Positions 34,637-44,865 of a DNA stretch of 64,000 bases are shown here, in pieces (position 1 is the stretch's first letter; every line of letters starts with the position of its first letter). Source of the DNA: Gammaproteobacteria bacterium (GTDB taxonomy: Bacteria > Pseudomonadota > Gammaproteobacteria > Xanthomonadales > SZUA-36). The notes below the pieces were generated by a model. It saw only the letters and a list, made by a program, of their open reading frames with translations. It did not search any database and was not told the origin of the DNA. The position numbers and the translations under genes are program-made. The stretch lies in the NCBI GenBank assembly GCA_021772915.1, contig JAJFLB010000023.1:62001-126000 (forward strand), in the 5' to 3' direction.

Positions 34637-35083
34637 TTATGTCACCCGGGCCAGTACTTTATCGAGGTGGTCGGCAAAGGCTTTGCGGTCGCGATTGCTG
34701 AGCGCCGGTGGCCCACCGGTATTGATACCGCTGCCACGCAGTGTGTCCATGAAATCCCGCATATTCAGACGTGCCTTTATGTTTTCGGTGGTATAGAGTT
34801 CGCCACGGGGACTGAGTGCCAGACCGCCCTTTTCAATGACTTCGGCAGCAAGTGGAATGTCACTGGTGATGACAAGATCTCCGGCACACAGTCGGTTGAC
34901 GATTTCATTATCGGCAACATCGAACCCGGATGCGACCTGGAGATTCCTTATATGGACTGAGCGTGGGATGTTCAAGGGCTGATTTGCTACCAGCGTTGTT
35001 AGCACTTTTGTACGCTCGGCAGCTTTGCAGAGGATTTCCTTGATCACCACCGGACATGCGTCGGCATCTACCCAAATATTCAT
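34637..35083 (-). CDS. yaiI: YaiI/YqxD family (UPF0178) protein
   Basis: The 148-residue protein matches the DUF188 family: [22 protein letters not shown] with the conserved D-ADACPV motif, [22 protein letters not shown], and [23 protein letters not shown] near the end. The fold is PIN-like, suggesting nuclease ancestry, but no activity is established. The gene leads a three-gene minus-strand operon with dbpA and the PAQR gene. Confidence 0.93.
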   Translation of the reverse strand: MNIWVDADACPVVIKEILCKAAERTKVLTTLVANQPLNIPRSVHIRNLQVASGFDVADNEIVNRLCAGDLVITSDIPLAAEVIEKGGLALSPRGELYTTENIKARLNMRDFMDTLRGSGINTGGPPALSNRDRKAFADHLDKVLARVT

Positions 35084-35167
35084 AGCATCGCTCCCAACGG
35101 AGGTAGTCCGGTTCCAATTGCAGGCTTTGCCATGGCCTTGCCAGTTGTTGTATTTTAATGATAATCA

Positions 35168-37534
35168 GTGCAATTTATAACTCATATTCGAACAGGACCT
35201 ATATATTCTGTGGAAAATCAATCATATTCAATTCCACATACGTCGAAACCAGGTCGTCGTGGTTTATCGCTCATGGTCGCCATTTTTTTCTGGGCAGTTT
35301 CTTTTGAAGCAAATGCGACAACTTATACAGTTACAGTCAATACCGCTGATGAGTTTCAAGCTGCACTTGACGACGTGAATAACACGAAATTTAAACGTCG
35401 CGACATTCTAGAGATTCTGCTCGCAAGCCAAGAATTCCCATTGCTCATACGACCGGAGATTCTCTACAACTGGAAAGTACCAAAAAACACTTTCCCAGAT
35501 ATTTTGATTGCACCGCAACCGGGTGCCGATGTCAGCATTGTTGGTGGTGGCCCCGGTTCGGACTTTGGGTTTATCAACGCAAGCCCAACATCGGGGGATA
35601 CCGACATTGTATTGAAAATCGAAGGTATCGATTTTCGTGACTTCCACACCGAAGGAAATGGCGCCATTATTTTCTTGGATTCGACCACCGCCGAGAGTGG
35701 CTCGAAAGTAACTGTAATCCTGGAAAACTGTACTTTCGAAAACATCAGCGCTGCAAATGGGGGGGTCGCAAGTGTCTCAGGCGAAGGCTCGTCAATAATC
35801 ATTAGAGACAGCACAATGGATGATATTTCAGTTTCTGGCTCTGGTGCAATTTTATCCGCGGACAATGCCGCTTCATTTTATTTTGTCCAAAACGCCATAA
35901 ACAAGGCGGTCGCAGATCAGCGTGCGGCTGTGATAAACGCAACTGCGGTTGACTTCGGGGAGGCGATATTCAACACGATACATAACTCATTTGGACACGC
36001 CCAGTTCGCTTCAATATTTAGGATGAGCGGTAATACAATTACCAACAAGGGCAATCATATTGACTTCCCGCCTTTAAGCATCAATGATCAAGCTACTGCG
36101 TTGGGAGCTCCCCCCAGCAATGCAGTTGTGAATGTAAGTAACAATTCAACCTCAGTTTCCGGCCCTAACGGGGCTGCAATTGCCGACACAGGCAGTACCC
36201 TAACCGGGGCAGATGTCAATATGTGGCTGAATATGGTTCAAACGACAAACGGGGCGCGTTGCACTGCACATCCCTTCGCCGGCACTGAGATTAATTTCGT
36301 AAGTTGGGGCGGAAGTGTTACAGACGATTTGGAATGTACTGCTTTTAATAACCCAGGCGATATCAAAAATCTGGATCTCAAACTAGCGAACACTCTGATA
36401 CCGGAACGTTTCAGTCCTGTGATGGATGTTCCCATGGATTTTAGCGCGTTTGATACTTGTCCCAGGGCTAACTCTTCATCACTCCGAGACTCCGGTAACC
36501 ACCAGCAGGCATCGGCGTGCACCGACCCAGGCCAGCCGGGTGTACTTCCCTGTGGTTACAAGGACATCCGCGGTTTCGCACGGCCACAAGACGGTGATCT
36601 GAACGGCTCTTTTGATTGCGATGCCGGTGCTTACGAGGTCCAGGGTGGCGCAGACATTGGCTCGTCTCAAAGTGCTGCCTATTTTGATATCGCCCACAAT
36701 CAGGAAGGTTATTTTGCCGAGATGCTCGCTGATGGCCGGGTCGTGATCGGCGTTTTTACTTATAAACGCGATGGCACCGCACCCGCCTGGTACACCGGTG
36801 TGGGTCAGGTGGTGGGCAACAGCTTTGTAGTCGATGACCTGGTGCTGGCCAAGGGTGGTGTGTTTGGGGTCGGCTTTGACGCATCCAGCATTACCCGCAC
36901 AACGGTGGCGGGGTTTTCCGCCAACTTCCCTGATTGCGAAGCAACTACTAATCCCGGTCGCTGGGTTATCGACCCGGTGGATAACATCAGCATCAAGGAT
37001 CCGCGTGGAGCGGTCACCGATGCAGAACTCGTCACCTTGTTGGAAGAACAAATTCAGCTCAGCAGCCGTCTCGGCCATATCATAGACTGTCCAGCCAGCG
37101 GTCCTGCGGGCAGTGACACCAGCATTGAAACACATGTTGAAGCCCAGTCACCAAACGCTTTTCGAAGTGGCACCTATTTCGATTTAGCACGCAGCGGAGA
37201 GGGTATCTTTGTACAGGTATTGACCGACGGCACCCTGGTGGTCATGTGGTATACCTTTGACCCGCAGGGTAACCCCATGTGGATCCTGGCCACCGGTACT
37301 CTGGTCGGAAATACCACCACCATCAATGCTAGGTACCCCACCCAGTTCACCCACTTTGGCTCCACCTTTGATCCAAGTGAGATCGTGCTGTCTGACTGGG
37401 GCACTTTTACGCTGACATTCACCGACTGTAACACCTTGATTTTTGCCTACGCGTCCACGGTCGCCGCCTACGGCAGCGGCAGTCTCAATTACACCCGGCT
37501 GACACAGTTGGCCGGGACCAGCTGTCCGTCGTGA
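35168..37534 (+). CDS. Large secreted beta-helix protein with duplicated C-terminal domain
   Basis: The protein (up to 788 aa) has a signal segment (RRGLSLMVAIFFWAVSFEAN), an N-terminal right-handed beta-helix (about 55-420; repeated DIVLKIEGIDFRDF, VILENCTFENIS, IIIRDSTMDDIS turns) and, after ACTDPGQPGVLPCGYKDIRG, two copies of a ~110-residue domain starting AYFDIAHNQEGYFAEMLADG and TYFDLARSGEGIFVQVLTDG. Such domains occur in gammaproteobacterial surface proteins. Start choice is uncertain: GTG 35168, GTG 35210 or ATG 35273 all keep the signal peptide core. No catalytic residues were identified. It is monocistronic and divergent from yaiI. Confidence 0.8.
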   Translation: MQFITHIRTGPIYSVENQSYSIPHTSKPGRRGLSLMVAIFFWAVSFEANATTYTVTVNTADEFQAALDDVNNTKFKRRDILEILLASQEFPLLIRPEILYNWKVPKNTFPDILIAPQPGADVSIVGGGPGSDFGFINASPTSGDTDIVLKIEGIDFRDFHTEGNGAIIFLDSTTAESGSKVTVILENCTFENISAANGGVASVSGEGSSIIIRDSTMDDISVSGSGAILSADNAASFYFVQNAINKAVADQRAAVINATAVDFGEAIFNTIHNSFGHAQFASIFRMSGNTITNKGNHIDFPPLSINDQATALGAPPSNAVVNVSNNSTSVSGPNGAAIADTGSTLTGADVNMWLNMVQTTNGARCTAHPFAGTEINFVSWGGSVTDDLECTAFNNPGDIKNLDLKLANTLIPERFSPVMDVPMDFSAFDTCPRANSSSLRDSGNHQQASACTDPGQPGVLPCGYKDIRGFARPQDGDLNGSFDCDAGAYEVQGGADIGSSQSAAYFDIAHNQEGYFAEMLADGRVVIGVFTYKRDGTAPAWYTGVGQVVGNSFVVDDLVLAKGGVFGVGFDASSITRTTVAGFSANFPDCEATTNPGRWVIDPVDNISIKDPRGAVTDAELVTLLEEQIQLSSRLGHIIDCPASGPAGSDTSIETHVEAQSPNAFRSGTYFDLARSGEGIFVQVLTDGTLVVMWYTFDPQGNPMWILATGTLVGNTTTINARYPTQFTHFGSTFDPSEIVLSDWGTFTLTFTDCNTLIFAYASTVAAYGSGSLNYTRLTQLAGTSCPS

Positions 37535-37643
37535 TGAGCGTCGGACAAGGGCAGGTATTTCTTACCTGGGGAAGGTTGGCTTAAATGGAAACCGGAGTTT
37601 TCAGCCAAGTGGTATCAGCCTGATCAACTCATTGGCTCGTTAT

Positions 37644-38285
37644 CTACCCACCATTGGACATGCCGCTTAAGTAATATTGCCAGAGCATTCTTGCCGCTGT
37701 TGCCCGATGCGGGCGCCACGCATTCCCGATTTCTGCCAGTTCCTGTGAATTTGGTCGTTGCGGTAAATTTCTCAAGTTTTGCACAGCCGCTGCCAAAGCA
37801 ACATCACCGGCCGGCCAGACATCCGGGCGACCGAGTGCCATTAACAGATAGACTTCTGCCGTCCATGGTCCGACCCCTTTGATGTCAGTCAACATCCTTA
37901 GCGCCGTCCCGTCGTCAGCCACGCCCACCGCCTCGAGATCAAGTCTGCATGACTGGATTGCCTCAGCAATGTTGATGAAATAGCCCGCCTTTTGACGGGT
38001 AACCCCAAAGGTCCTCAGAAATGGCGCACCCAATGCCAGGACCCGTTGCGGTGTAAGTGGTTTGACCTTTACGACAAGCCGCTGATACATGGCATCGGCT
38101 GAGGCCAGTGAAACCTGCTGTTCCAGAATGATACGGATCAGAGTGACGAAACCTGGAGCCCGTGCCCACAGGGGTGGTGGCCCGTGCGCTTTGAGCACAC
38201 GCGCCAAATCTTTGTCTGTCATTGCCAGCGCCGCGGCCGCCTTGGCCAGACCATTGTCAGTCAATGCTACTGGCAACTGGCTCAC
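37644..38285 (-). CDS. HhH-GPD DNA glycosylase (AlkA-like)
   Basis: The ~213-residue protein has the HhH-GPD fold: FVTLIRIILEQQVSLASADAM, the helix-hairpin-helix LTDIKGVGPWTAEVYLLMAL, and the catalytic Asp in VWPAGDVALAAAV. It resembles 3-methyladenine DNA glycosylase II, which removes alkylated purines, but lacks AlkA's N-terminal domain. I place the start at GTG 38285, whose GTGA overlaps the stop of the thioesterase gene; a TTG at 38312 is the alternative. The overlap suggests co-transcription. Confidence 0.87.
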   Translation of the reverse strand: MSQLPVALTDNGLAKAAAALAMTDKDLARVLKAHGPPPLWARAPGFVTLIRIILEQQVSLASADAMYQRLVVKVKPLTPQRVLALGAPFLRTFGVTRQKAGYFINIAEAIQSCRLDLEAVGVADDGTALRMLTDIKGVGPWTAEVYLLMALGRPDVWPAGDVALAAAVQNLRNLPQRPNSQELAEIGNAWRPHRATAARMLWQYYLSGMSNGG

Positions 38286-38698
38286 GTGGTGGCATGCATC
38301 AGGGTGCGGCAATTCTCTTTCATCTCTGGCTCAAAGGGACAGGACTTTCTGGTTATTGTGTCGATGTGCACACCAACCAGTTCAGAAGTTGCCACTTCCT
38401 GATCCGTTTCGGGGTTATACATGAGGTGCAAGAACCTAAGCGCCTTGTCCTTGACCTCCAGAAATTCTGACTTGATGACCAACAGATCACCAGATTTCAC
38501 CTCCGCCTTGTATTTTGTGGTCTGTTCGACCGCGGCCATCCCCCTGTCGTTTTCGTCCATATAGGTCGCGGTTATTCCAACCCTGGACATCAGATGCCAG
38601 GTGGCTTCATCAAACCTGGCGGTATACCACTGAACATTCATGTGTTGCATGTGATCTATCTGGTGGGGATAGACCACGCCGCGATAAGTTTCAATCAT
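38282..38698 (-). CDS. Hotdog-fold acyl-CoA thioesterase
   Basis: The 138-residue protein has the 4-hydroxybenzoyl-CoA thioesterase-like pattern YPHQIDHMQHMNVQWYTARF (Asp/His-Met-x-x-Tyr) and a hotdog beta-sheet order. These enzymes hydrolyse acyl-CoA thioesters; the substrate is not readable. A TAGGAGGAA ribosome-binding site precedes ATG 38698. It overlaps the glycosylase gene by 4 bp and lies just below the 23-bp tandem-repeat array. Confidence 0.88.
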   Translation of the reverse strand: MIETYRGVVYPHQIDHMQHMNVQWYTARFDEATWHLMSRVGITATYMDENDRGMAAVEQTTKYKAEVKSGDLLVIKSEFLEVKDKALRFLHLMYNPETDQEVATSELVGVHIDTITRKSCPFEPEMKENCRTLMHATT

Positions 38699-38720
38699 GT
38701 GTGTTCCTCCTAAATATCTG

Positions 38721-39017
38721 TTGGCATCTTGTCTATAGCCAGACTGGCGTTTTGTCTATAGCCACGTTGGCAGCTCGTCTATAGACACATTGGCATTTTG
38801 TCTATAGCCACACTGGCAGCTCGTCCATAGCCACGTTGGCAGTTCGTCTATAGCCACGATGGCAGCTCGTCTATAGATACATTGGCATTTGGGCTATAGC
38901 CACACTGGCAGCTCGTCTATAGCCACATTGGCAGTTCGTCTATAGCCACGATGGCAGCTCGTCTATAGCCACATTGGCATTTTGTCTATAGCCACATCGG
39001 CAAACTGGCTATAGCCA
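38721..39017. repeat. 23-bp tandem repeat array with 92-bp higher-order period
   Basis: Twelve complete 23-bp units run without gaps from 38732 to 39007, with partial units at both ends. The consensus core is CTATAGCCA followed by three variable bases and TGGC, so each unit has a CTATAG palindrome and a GCCANNNTGGC dyad. Units vary in the last seven bases (ATTTTG, AGCTCG or AGTTCG types), and these types recur in the same order every four units (38778-38869, 38870-38961, then 38962 on). The array fills the gap between the divergently arranged thioesterase and upstream DUF779 region; nothing else is seen in 38699-39132. Confidence 0.97.
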
Positions 39018-39132
39018 AGCTTGTAAGTTTTTATTTCATACATTTCATGCAGATATAGTGATTGCTACTGTGCTTTTTTTGATCCACTTTGGGTGGGTCT
39101 CTCACTGAGTTTGTCGGGAACCGAGCTTGAAC

Positions 39133-39546
39133 TCATCGGTTCGGCAATAAATCCGACCCGATGTCAGCTGCTTCTTCGTCGGTTAACAATCTTGAAATAG
39201 CCATGAATCTCAGACCCAGCGGTATTTCCAGCGAAAAACTCGAGCCCCTCCCCGGTGAGACATCCACCGTAATGTGCATATTCCTGTAGTACTCGAACTG
39301 ATCTGCGGACATATAAAACTCGCAACCATGGATTTGCCCAAGACAGAGATCCCTGGAACCGAGCAGGAACTCACCTTTTTGAAAACACATGGGCGCAGAA
39401 CCATCACAGCAACCCCCACTTTGATGAAACATCAATTCACCATGCTGGTCTCTTAATTGATCGATCACGTGTCTGGCTTTGTCCGTCACTGCCAGCCGCG
39501 AAACACTCTCGCCAGTGCCATGGGCGACAACTGATGGCTTGCCCAT
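39133..39546 (-). CDS. DUF779 protein (aldehyde dehydrogenase partner)
   Basis: The 137-residue protein has the DUF779 signature: FHQSGGCCDGSAPMC, then FYMSADQFEYYRNMHITVDV and SPGRGSSFSLEIPLG. DUF779 genes are linked to AldB/ExaC-type aldehyde dehydrogenases, as here (22 bp downstream of the dehydrogenase gene), and probably support that enzyme; its molecular role is unknown. The Cys-rich GGCCDGSAPMC loop could bind metal or be redox-active. Confidence 0.9.
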   Translation of the reverse strand: MGKPSVVAHGTGESVSRLAVTDKARHVIDQLRDQHGELMFHQSGGCCDGSAPMCFQKGEFLLGSRDLCLGQIHGCEFYMSADQFEYYRNMHITVDVSPGRGSSFSLEIPLGLRFMAISRLLTDEEAADIGSDLLPNR

Positions 39547-39567
39547 TACTAAACGATTGCCGGAAAG

Positions 39568-41064
39568 CTAGAAAAAACCCAGCGGGTTCTTGTCATAAGA
39601 CATCAATATATTCTTGGTATGCCGATAATGATTAAGCATCATCTTGTGTGTTTCACGTCCGATCCCGGATTTCTTATAGCCACCGAATGAAGCATGGGCC
39701 GGATAGAGGTGGAAACAATTACACCACACGCGTCCTGCTTCAATACCACGGGAAAAGGCTTGCATCTGATGCACGTCGCGGGTCCACACACCTGCACCCA
39801 GACCATATAAAGTGTCATTGGCGATTTCCAGTGCCTCGGCCTCATCCTTGAAGGTGGTGACACTCAGAACCGGACCGAAGATTTCTTCCTGGAAGATCCG
39901 CATCTTGTTGTTGCCCTTGAAGACGGTGGGCTGGATGTAATAACCGTCAGGGTAAGTTTCGTTCTGGTACGCCTCGCCGCCAATCAGGACCTCAGCACCT
40001 TCCTGTTTGCCAACATCCAGGTAGTTGAGGATTTTCTCGTACTGGTCATTGGACGCCTGGGCACCCATCATGGTGCTTGCATCAAGGGTGTCGCCCATGG
40101 TGATTGCCTCAATACGTTTTAAGCACCGCGCCATGAACTCGTCGTAAATACTCTCCTGGATCAGCGCCCGGGACGGACAGGTACAGACTTCACCCTGGTT
40201 AAAGGCAAACAGGACCAGTCCTTCTATGGCCTTATCCAGAAAGTTATCGTCCTGGGCCATGACACTCTCAAAGAATATATTGGGTGATTTGCCACCGAGC
40301 TCGAGGGTGACCGGAATAATGTTCTCGGAGGCATATTGCATGATGAGACGACCCGTCGTGGTCTCCCCTGTAAATGCGACTTTCTTGATGTCGGGATGCG
40401 TTGCCAGGGGTTTGCCTGCCTCCGGACCGAAACCATTGACAATATTGAGCACGCCGGCAGGCAGCAGATCAGCAATCGCCTCCATCACAACAAGTATTGA
40501 AACCGGCGTCTGTTCGGCAGGCTTAAGCACCACGCAGTTACCCGCTGCCAGCGCCGGGGCCACTTTCCAGGTCGCCATGAGAATCGGAAAGTTCCACGGA
40601 ATGATCTGCCCGACAACACCCAGTGGTTCGTGGATTTCCATTGAAACGGTATTGGCGTCCAGATCGGTCACGTCTCCGGATTCGGCACGTATGACACTGC
40701 CGAAATAACGGAAATGATCGATGGTCAGTGGGATATCAGCCGCCATCGTCTCCCTGATCGCCTTGCCATTGTCCCAGGTCTCCACCAATGCCAGTTGCTC
40801 GAGGTTGGCCTCGATCCGTTCGGCTATCGCGAACAGGATATTACTGCGTTCCGCGACCGGTGTTTTGCCCCAGTCCCGGGCTGCCCTCCATGCCGCTTTA
40901 ACGGCAAGGTCAACGTCTTTGTCGTTAGACCTGGGGACCCTGGCGATCACACTTCCGTCCACGGGCGAGGTGTTGTCAAAATACTCACCGTCAGCCGGTG
41001 CTACCCACTGACCACCAATATAATTTTCGTACTGGTTTTTGAACTCTGGTTTCTGATAGGACAC
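39568..41064 (-). CDS. NAD(P)-dependent aldehyde dehydrogenase (AldB/ExaC-like)
   Basis: The 499-residue enzyme has the ALDH catalytic set: [20 protein letters not shown] (with the conserved Asn), [13 protein letters not shown] (Glu general base) and [18 protein letters not shown] (nucleophilic Cys in GEVC). GTG 41064 is chosen because it follows TTGGAGAG with good spacing; the in-frame TTG at 41106 lacks one. The subgroup with a DUF779 partner usually oxidises acetaldehyde or similar short aldehydes during alcohol use. It is divergent from ygfK, with 103 bp between. Confidence 0.93.
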   Translation of the reverse strand: MSYQKPEFKNQYENYIGGQWVAPADGEYFDNTSPVDGSVIARVPRSNDKDVDLAVKAAWRAARDWGKTPVAERSNILFAIAERIEANLEQLALVETWDNGKAIRETMAADIPLTIDHFRYFGSVIRAESGDVTDLDANTVSMEIHEPLGVVGQIIPWNFPILMATWKVAPALAAGNCVVLKPAEQTPVSILVVMEAIADLLPAGVLNIVNGFGPEAGKPLATHPDIKKVAFTGETTTGRLIMQYASENIIPVTLELGGKSPNIFFESVMAQDDNFLDKAIEGLVLFAFNQGEVCTCPSRALIQESIYDEFMARCLKRIEAITMGDTLDASTMMGAQASNDQYEKILNYLDVGKQEGAEVLIGGEAYQNETYPDGYYIQPTVFKGNNKMRIFQEEIFGPVLSVTTFKDEAEALEIANDTLYGLGAGVWTRDVHQMQAFSRGIEAGRVWCNCFHLYPAHASFGGYKKSGIGRETHKMMLNHYRHTKNILMSYDKNPLGFF

Positions 41065-41167
41065 GCTACTCTCCAACTCTTGCAGATCACTGGTGGTAAT
41101 AAACAAAGCGCACGGCCAGTCATTAACCGTGGACTTCCGGGAAAAGGGCTTTTATTCTACACCACTC

Positions 41168-44100
41168 ATGTCTGACCTATTTTATCCAATCTCATCGACC
41201 CAACTGATCGAATGGGTGTTCACTGAACTGGAATCCCACGATTCCATTTTTGGTATTCCGCGACAGCATTTCTTTGTCCCCCAAGAAGCGGACCCGTTTC
41301 GCAGCAGTGCTTTTGGCCATCCACTGGAGACCCCGTTTGGTCCAGCCGCAGGACCCCATTCGCAGATGGCGCAAAACATTGTTGCCGCATGGTTGTGCGG
41401 TGCACGCTATATCGAATTGAAAACCGTACAAACTCTGGATGTGCTCGACGTATCGAAACCCTGTATAGACATGCAGGACGAGGGCTACAACGTAGAGTGG
41501 TCGCAGGAACTGAAAATCTACCAGTCCTTCGATGAATACCTGCGTGCCTGGGTGTTGATCCACGCCCTGCACCACAAACTCGGGTTTCCCGGTACCTCAC
41601 CCGGCATGGTGTTCAACCTCAGTGTGGGCTACAACCTGGCGGGAATCCAAAAACCGAATATGCAGTGGTTCCTGCAACAGATGCAGGATTGCTCCAGCTA
41701 CAAACAGGACCTGATCGACCAGGTGGCTCGTTTTTATCCCGCTATTGCTCAGGTGGATATCCCCGACCGCATTTCCGACAACATGACGCTGTCCACCATG
41801 CACGGTTGTCCACCCGATGAGATCGAGCGAATCTGTACCTACCTGATGGAAGACCAGGGTCTGCACACCTATGTCAAATGCAACCCGACCCTGCTGGGTC
41901 CTGAGCGGGTGCGCACTTTGTTAAACCAGGATCTGGGATACAGCGACGTTGTGGTGCCGGATTCTGCCTTTGGCCACGACCTGGAGTATTCGGCAGCCGT
42001 ACCCATGCTCCACACCTTGCAGGGCGTGGCACGTGAGTGCGAACTGCACTTTGGTGTGAAACTCAGTAACACACTTGAAGTGGAGAACTTCCGTACCGTG
42101 TTCGAGGCTAAAGAAGAGATGATGTATCTCTCCGGGCGACCGTTGCACGCGATCACGGTGAATCTCGCCCTTACGCTGGCCGAGGAATTCGACGGTAATT
42201 TGCAGATGTCATTCTCGGCCGGTGCTGATTGCTTTAACGCAGCGGACCTGTTGGCCGGGGGTATGCAAACCATCACGGTGTGTTCTGATCTGCTGAAAAC
42301 CGGTGGCTATATGCGCCTGCTCCAATACCTTGAAGAAGTCAGGGATGCCTTCGAAAATGCCGCCGCTACCGACATCAATGAATTTGTGTCCAACAAGGCA
42401 GGCGCGAACGGAACTTCCGGCGACACACGGGCCAATGCTCGGGTTAACTTACGTCGATACGCGCAATCCACACGCCAGGAGCCGGTATTAAAGAAAGCCG
42501 CTTTTTCGACCGCACGTAGCAAAACAGCCCGTAAACTGGGTCTATTCGACTGTATAGAGGCACCCTGCGTCGACCAGTGTGCGATCAACCAGAAAGTACC
42601 GCAATACATGAATGCAGTTCGGGAGGGTGACTTTGCCGAGGCCTTGAGTCTGACCCGCGAAGACAACCCGATCGCTGCCATCCTGGGGCGGGTTTGCGAC
42701 CACCTGTGTGAGTCCACCTGTATCCGCACCCATCTGGACGAACCGCTGGCCATACGTGAGATCAAACGATTCATAACGGATCACGAAGCACCGACTGATT
42801 TGAGCACCCAGTCGCAGTCACAAGGAAAAAAGGTAGCGATCATTGGCTCCGGTCCTGGCGGAATGGCGGCCGCGGCGGACTTGGCACAGGCCGGGTGCGC
42901 GGTCGAAATCTTCGAGATGCACCCCTACGCCGGTGGCATGGTCGGTGGCGCCATCCCCGAATTCAGACTTCCGCAGGTGGTATTCAACCGTGATCTCGAT
43001 CGGCTGCAGAAGCTGGGTGTGCGGATTCACTATAATGTTAAAGCCGGACGGGACATCTACCTGTCACAATTACGCAGCGAAGGCTTTGACCACGTGGTGA
43101 TCATGGTCGGTGCCCAACTAGGCAAGAAACTGGGTCTGGAAGGGGAGGAAGGTGATGACGTCATGGATGCCCTGTATTTCCTGCGCCAAGCCAGGGAAGG
43201 AAATCCGGCACCCATCGGAAAACACGTAGGTATCATCGGTGCAGGTGACACGGCCATGGATTGTGCACGTACGGCCTGGCGGCAATCCGATAGCCGCGTC
43301 AGTGTGATCTACCGACGCAGCATCGACCAGATGCCGGCGGACCGTGAGGAAGTGGCACTGCTGGCGGAGGAAGGGATTGAGGTGCTGGAAATGGCCAAAC
43401 CACAGCAATTGGTTTTTGAAGATGGCTCATTGCACGCGCTCAAGTGCCGGCGCATGGAATTCCGGGGTGAAAGAGACACTTCCGACCGCAAAATTCCCTA
43501 TGAGGTGCCAGATTCTGACTTCGATGTACCGTTAAATACACTGATTCTGGCCATCAGTCAGCACGCGGTGCTGGATTTTTTCGATGAGGAACCGATCGCG
43601 CTCAATCAATGGGGTTACATAGAGGCAGACCCCGTAAGCTTCGAAACCTCGGTGCCCGGGGTCTATGCCGGTGGTGATGTAGTTAACGACGGCCCCTCCT
43701 CCATCGTCGAGGCTGCGGCCGATGGCAGGGCCATTGCCGAGGCCATTTTGGATCAGAAAACCACTGCTGCACATCCTGCACCCACATTCGACACCGTGGA
43801 GCTTTTGCGCAAACGAAGCCACCGGCAATGGCGGGTACCGGTGCCACACACATCATCAAAGGGCCGGCGTAATTTTAACGAGGTGGTATTAACCTACGAT
43901 GAGGACCAGGCACGTACCGAAGCGGCCCGTTGCCTGGATTGCCACAAGTACTGCAGCATCTGCGTCGGTGTGTGTCCTAACCTGGCCCTGCAAACCTGGC
44001 AAGCCGAGCCATTCGAGGTACAGTTGCCGGCTCTGCACCTGGGGTCCAATGGTATACAAACCGGCCCGGGCAAGCCCTGGCGCGTGGGGCAGGAATACCA

Positions 44101-44554
44101 GATCGCCGTGTTAACTGATTTTTGTAATGAGTGTGGAAACTGCACCACTTTTTGCCCCACCGCGGGTGAGCCCTACAAGGACAAACCCCGGCTTTATGTC
44201 GACCGGGCAGAATTTGAAGCACAAAGCGACAATGCTTTTATGCTCTTGAAGGAAACGCAGGGGTGGGCAATGGAAGGCCGATGGCAAGGCGCAACCCATC
44301 GCATTGATCTGAATGGCAAACTGGACTACCGGGGACCTCTATTCAGTGCACGTTTGGACCCGGATAGTTTTGAACCGGAACACATTCAGGCGTCCGAAAC
44401 GATCAGCGACAGTGATGTGCTTTCACTCCAACCCTGTGTGACGATGTTTGTATTGCTGAACGGTCTCAGGCAATCCCTGCCGCATCTGCCCGCAGCATTG
44501 CCAGAAGAACTCGCCATCGAGGGCAAAGTGGCCCACCCAGGATACGTTGAATAA
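41168..44554 (+). CDS. ygfK: YgfK-type multidomain oxidoreductase (putative selenate reductase subunit)
   Basis: This 1128-residue protein has the YgfK layout: an N-terminal dihydroorotate dehydrogenase-like barrel (PFGPAAGPHSQMAQNIVAAW, TMHGCPPDEIERIC), a GltD-like region with Fe-S cysteines (CIEAPCVDQCAI, CDHLCESTC), NAD(P)/FAD dinucleotide folds (AIIGSGPGGMAAAADLAQ, GIIGAGDTAMDCART, YAGGDVVNDGPSS) and C-terminal ferredoxin motifs (CLDCHKYCSICVGVCP and CNECGNCTTFCP). In E. coli it is encoded with ssnA and xdhD, and in gut bacteria this cluster is linked to uric-acid and purine degradation; here it probably feeds electrons to or from the molybdenum hydroxylase encoded at 51439. ATG 41168 fits the family N-terminus. 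Confidence 0.92.
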   Translation: MSDLFYPISSTQLIEWVFTELESHDSIFGIPRQHFFVPQEADPFRSSAFGHPLETPFGPAAGPHSQMAQNIVAAWLCGARYIELKTVQTLDVLDVSKPCIDMQDEGYNVEWSQELKIYQSFDEYLRAWVLIHALHHKLGFPGTSPGMVFNLSVGYNLAGIQKPNMQWFLQQMQDCSSYKQDLIDQVARFYPAIAQVDIPDRISDNMTLSTMHGCPPDEIERICTYLMEDQGLHTYVKCNPTLLGPERVRTLLNQDLGYSDVVVPDSAFGHDLEYSAAVPMLHTLQGVARECELHFGVKLSNTLEVENFRTVFEAKEEMMYLSGRPLHAITVNLALTLAEEFDGNLQMSFSAGADCFNAADLLAGGMQTITVCSDLLKTGGYMRLLQYLEEVRDAFENAAATDINEFVSNKAGANGTSGDTRANARVNLRRYAQSTRQEPVLKKAAFSTARSKTARKLGLFDCIEAPCVDQCAINQKVPQYMNAVREGDFAEALSLTREDNPIAAILGRVCDHLCESTCIRTHLDEPLAIREIKRFITDHEAPTDLSTQSQSQGKKVAIIGSGPGGMAAAADLAQAGCAVEIFEMHPYAGGMVGGAIPEFRLPQVVFNRDLDRLQKLGVRIHYNVKAGRDIYLSQLRSEGFDHVVIMVGAQLGKKLGLEGEEGDDVMDALYFLRQAREGNPAPIGKHVGIIGAGDTAMDCARTAWRQSDSRVSVIYRRSIDQMPADREEVALLAEEGIEVLEMAKPQQLVFEDGSLHALKCRRMEFRGERDTSDRKIPYEVPDSDFDVPLNTLILAISQHAVLDFFDEEPIALNQWGYIEADPVSFETSVPGVYAGGDVVNDGPSSIVEAAADGRAIAEAILDQKTTAAHPAPTFDTVELLRKRSHRQWRVPVPHTSSKGRRNFNEVVLTYDEDQARTEAARCLDCHKYCSICVGVCPNLALQTWQAEPFEVQLPALHLGSNGIQTGPGKPWRVGQEYQIAVLTDFCNECGNCTTFCPTAGEPYKDKPRLYVDRAEFEAQSDNAFMLLKETQGWAMEGRWQGATHRIDLNGKLDYRGPLFSARLDPDSFEPEHIQASETISDSDVLSLQPCVTMFVLLNGLRQSLPHLPAALPEELAIEGKVAHPGYVE

Positions 44555-44558
44555 ATGG

Positions 44559-44864
44559 ACGAGAGCCACTGCTGTCCCACATAATCTGAGAGTTCTGTGC
44601 AGAAATGAAGCTATGACTATAACTGCAGGATAAGGGGTTAACGTGGACATGGCTTCGGTACGCCACGGGAGTGTGGGGTCTTGCCTCAAGACACATCATA
44701 AACCCCTCATGGGGATTCGGTCGCGACCGAGCGCACATGGAGAAGGTGAGACCGCGAACCGGTCGAGAGGCTGGCCTGGGCCAGGTGTTCACAGCGTGTC
44801 CTGACAGTAGATACCCACCACAGCGACCCTTGGTTGAATAAAGTGGGACAGCAGTGACGAGAGC
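44559..44864. mobile_element. MITE-like element with 14-bp TIRs and 8-bp target duplication
   Basis: CACTGCTGTCCCAC at 44567-44580 and its exact reverse complement at 44843-44856 bound a 290-bp element with no ORF. ACGAGAGC occurs directly outside both ends (44559-44566 and 44857-44864), an 8-bp target site duplication. Inside is a perfect palindrome TCGGTCGCGACCGA (44717-44730). The element landed in a gap of ~19 bp between the stops of ygfK and the convergent esterase gene. The TIR family was not identified with certainty; mobilisation would need a transposase elsewhere. Confidence 0.92.
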
Positions 44865-44865
44865 T

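Noticed and set aside
38721-39017. Possible CRISPR array
   Set aside because: Units are 23 bp and contiguous with no spacers, and no cas genes are nearby; it is a tandem minisatellite.
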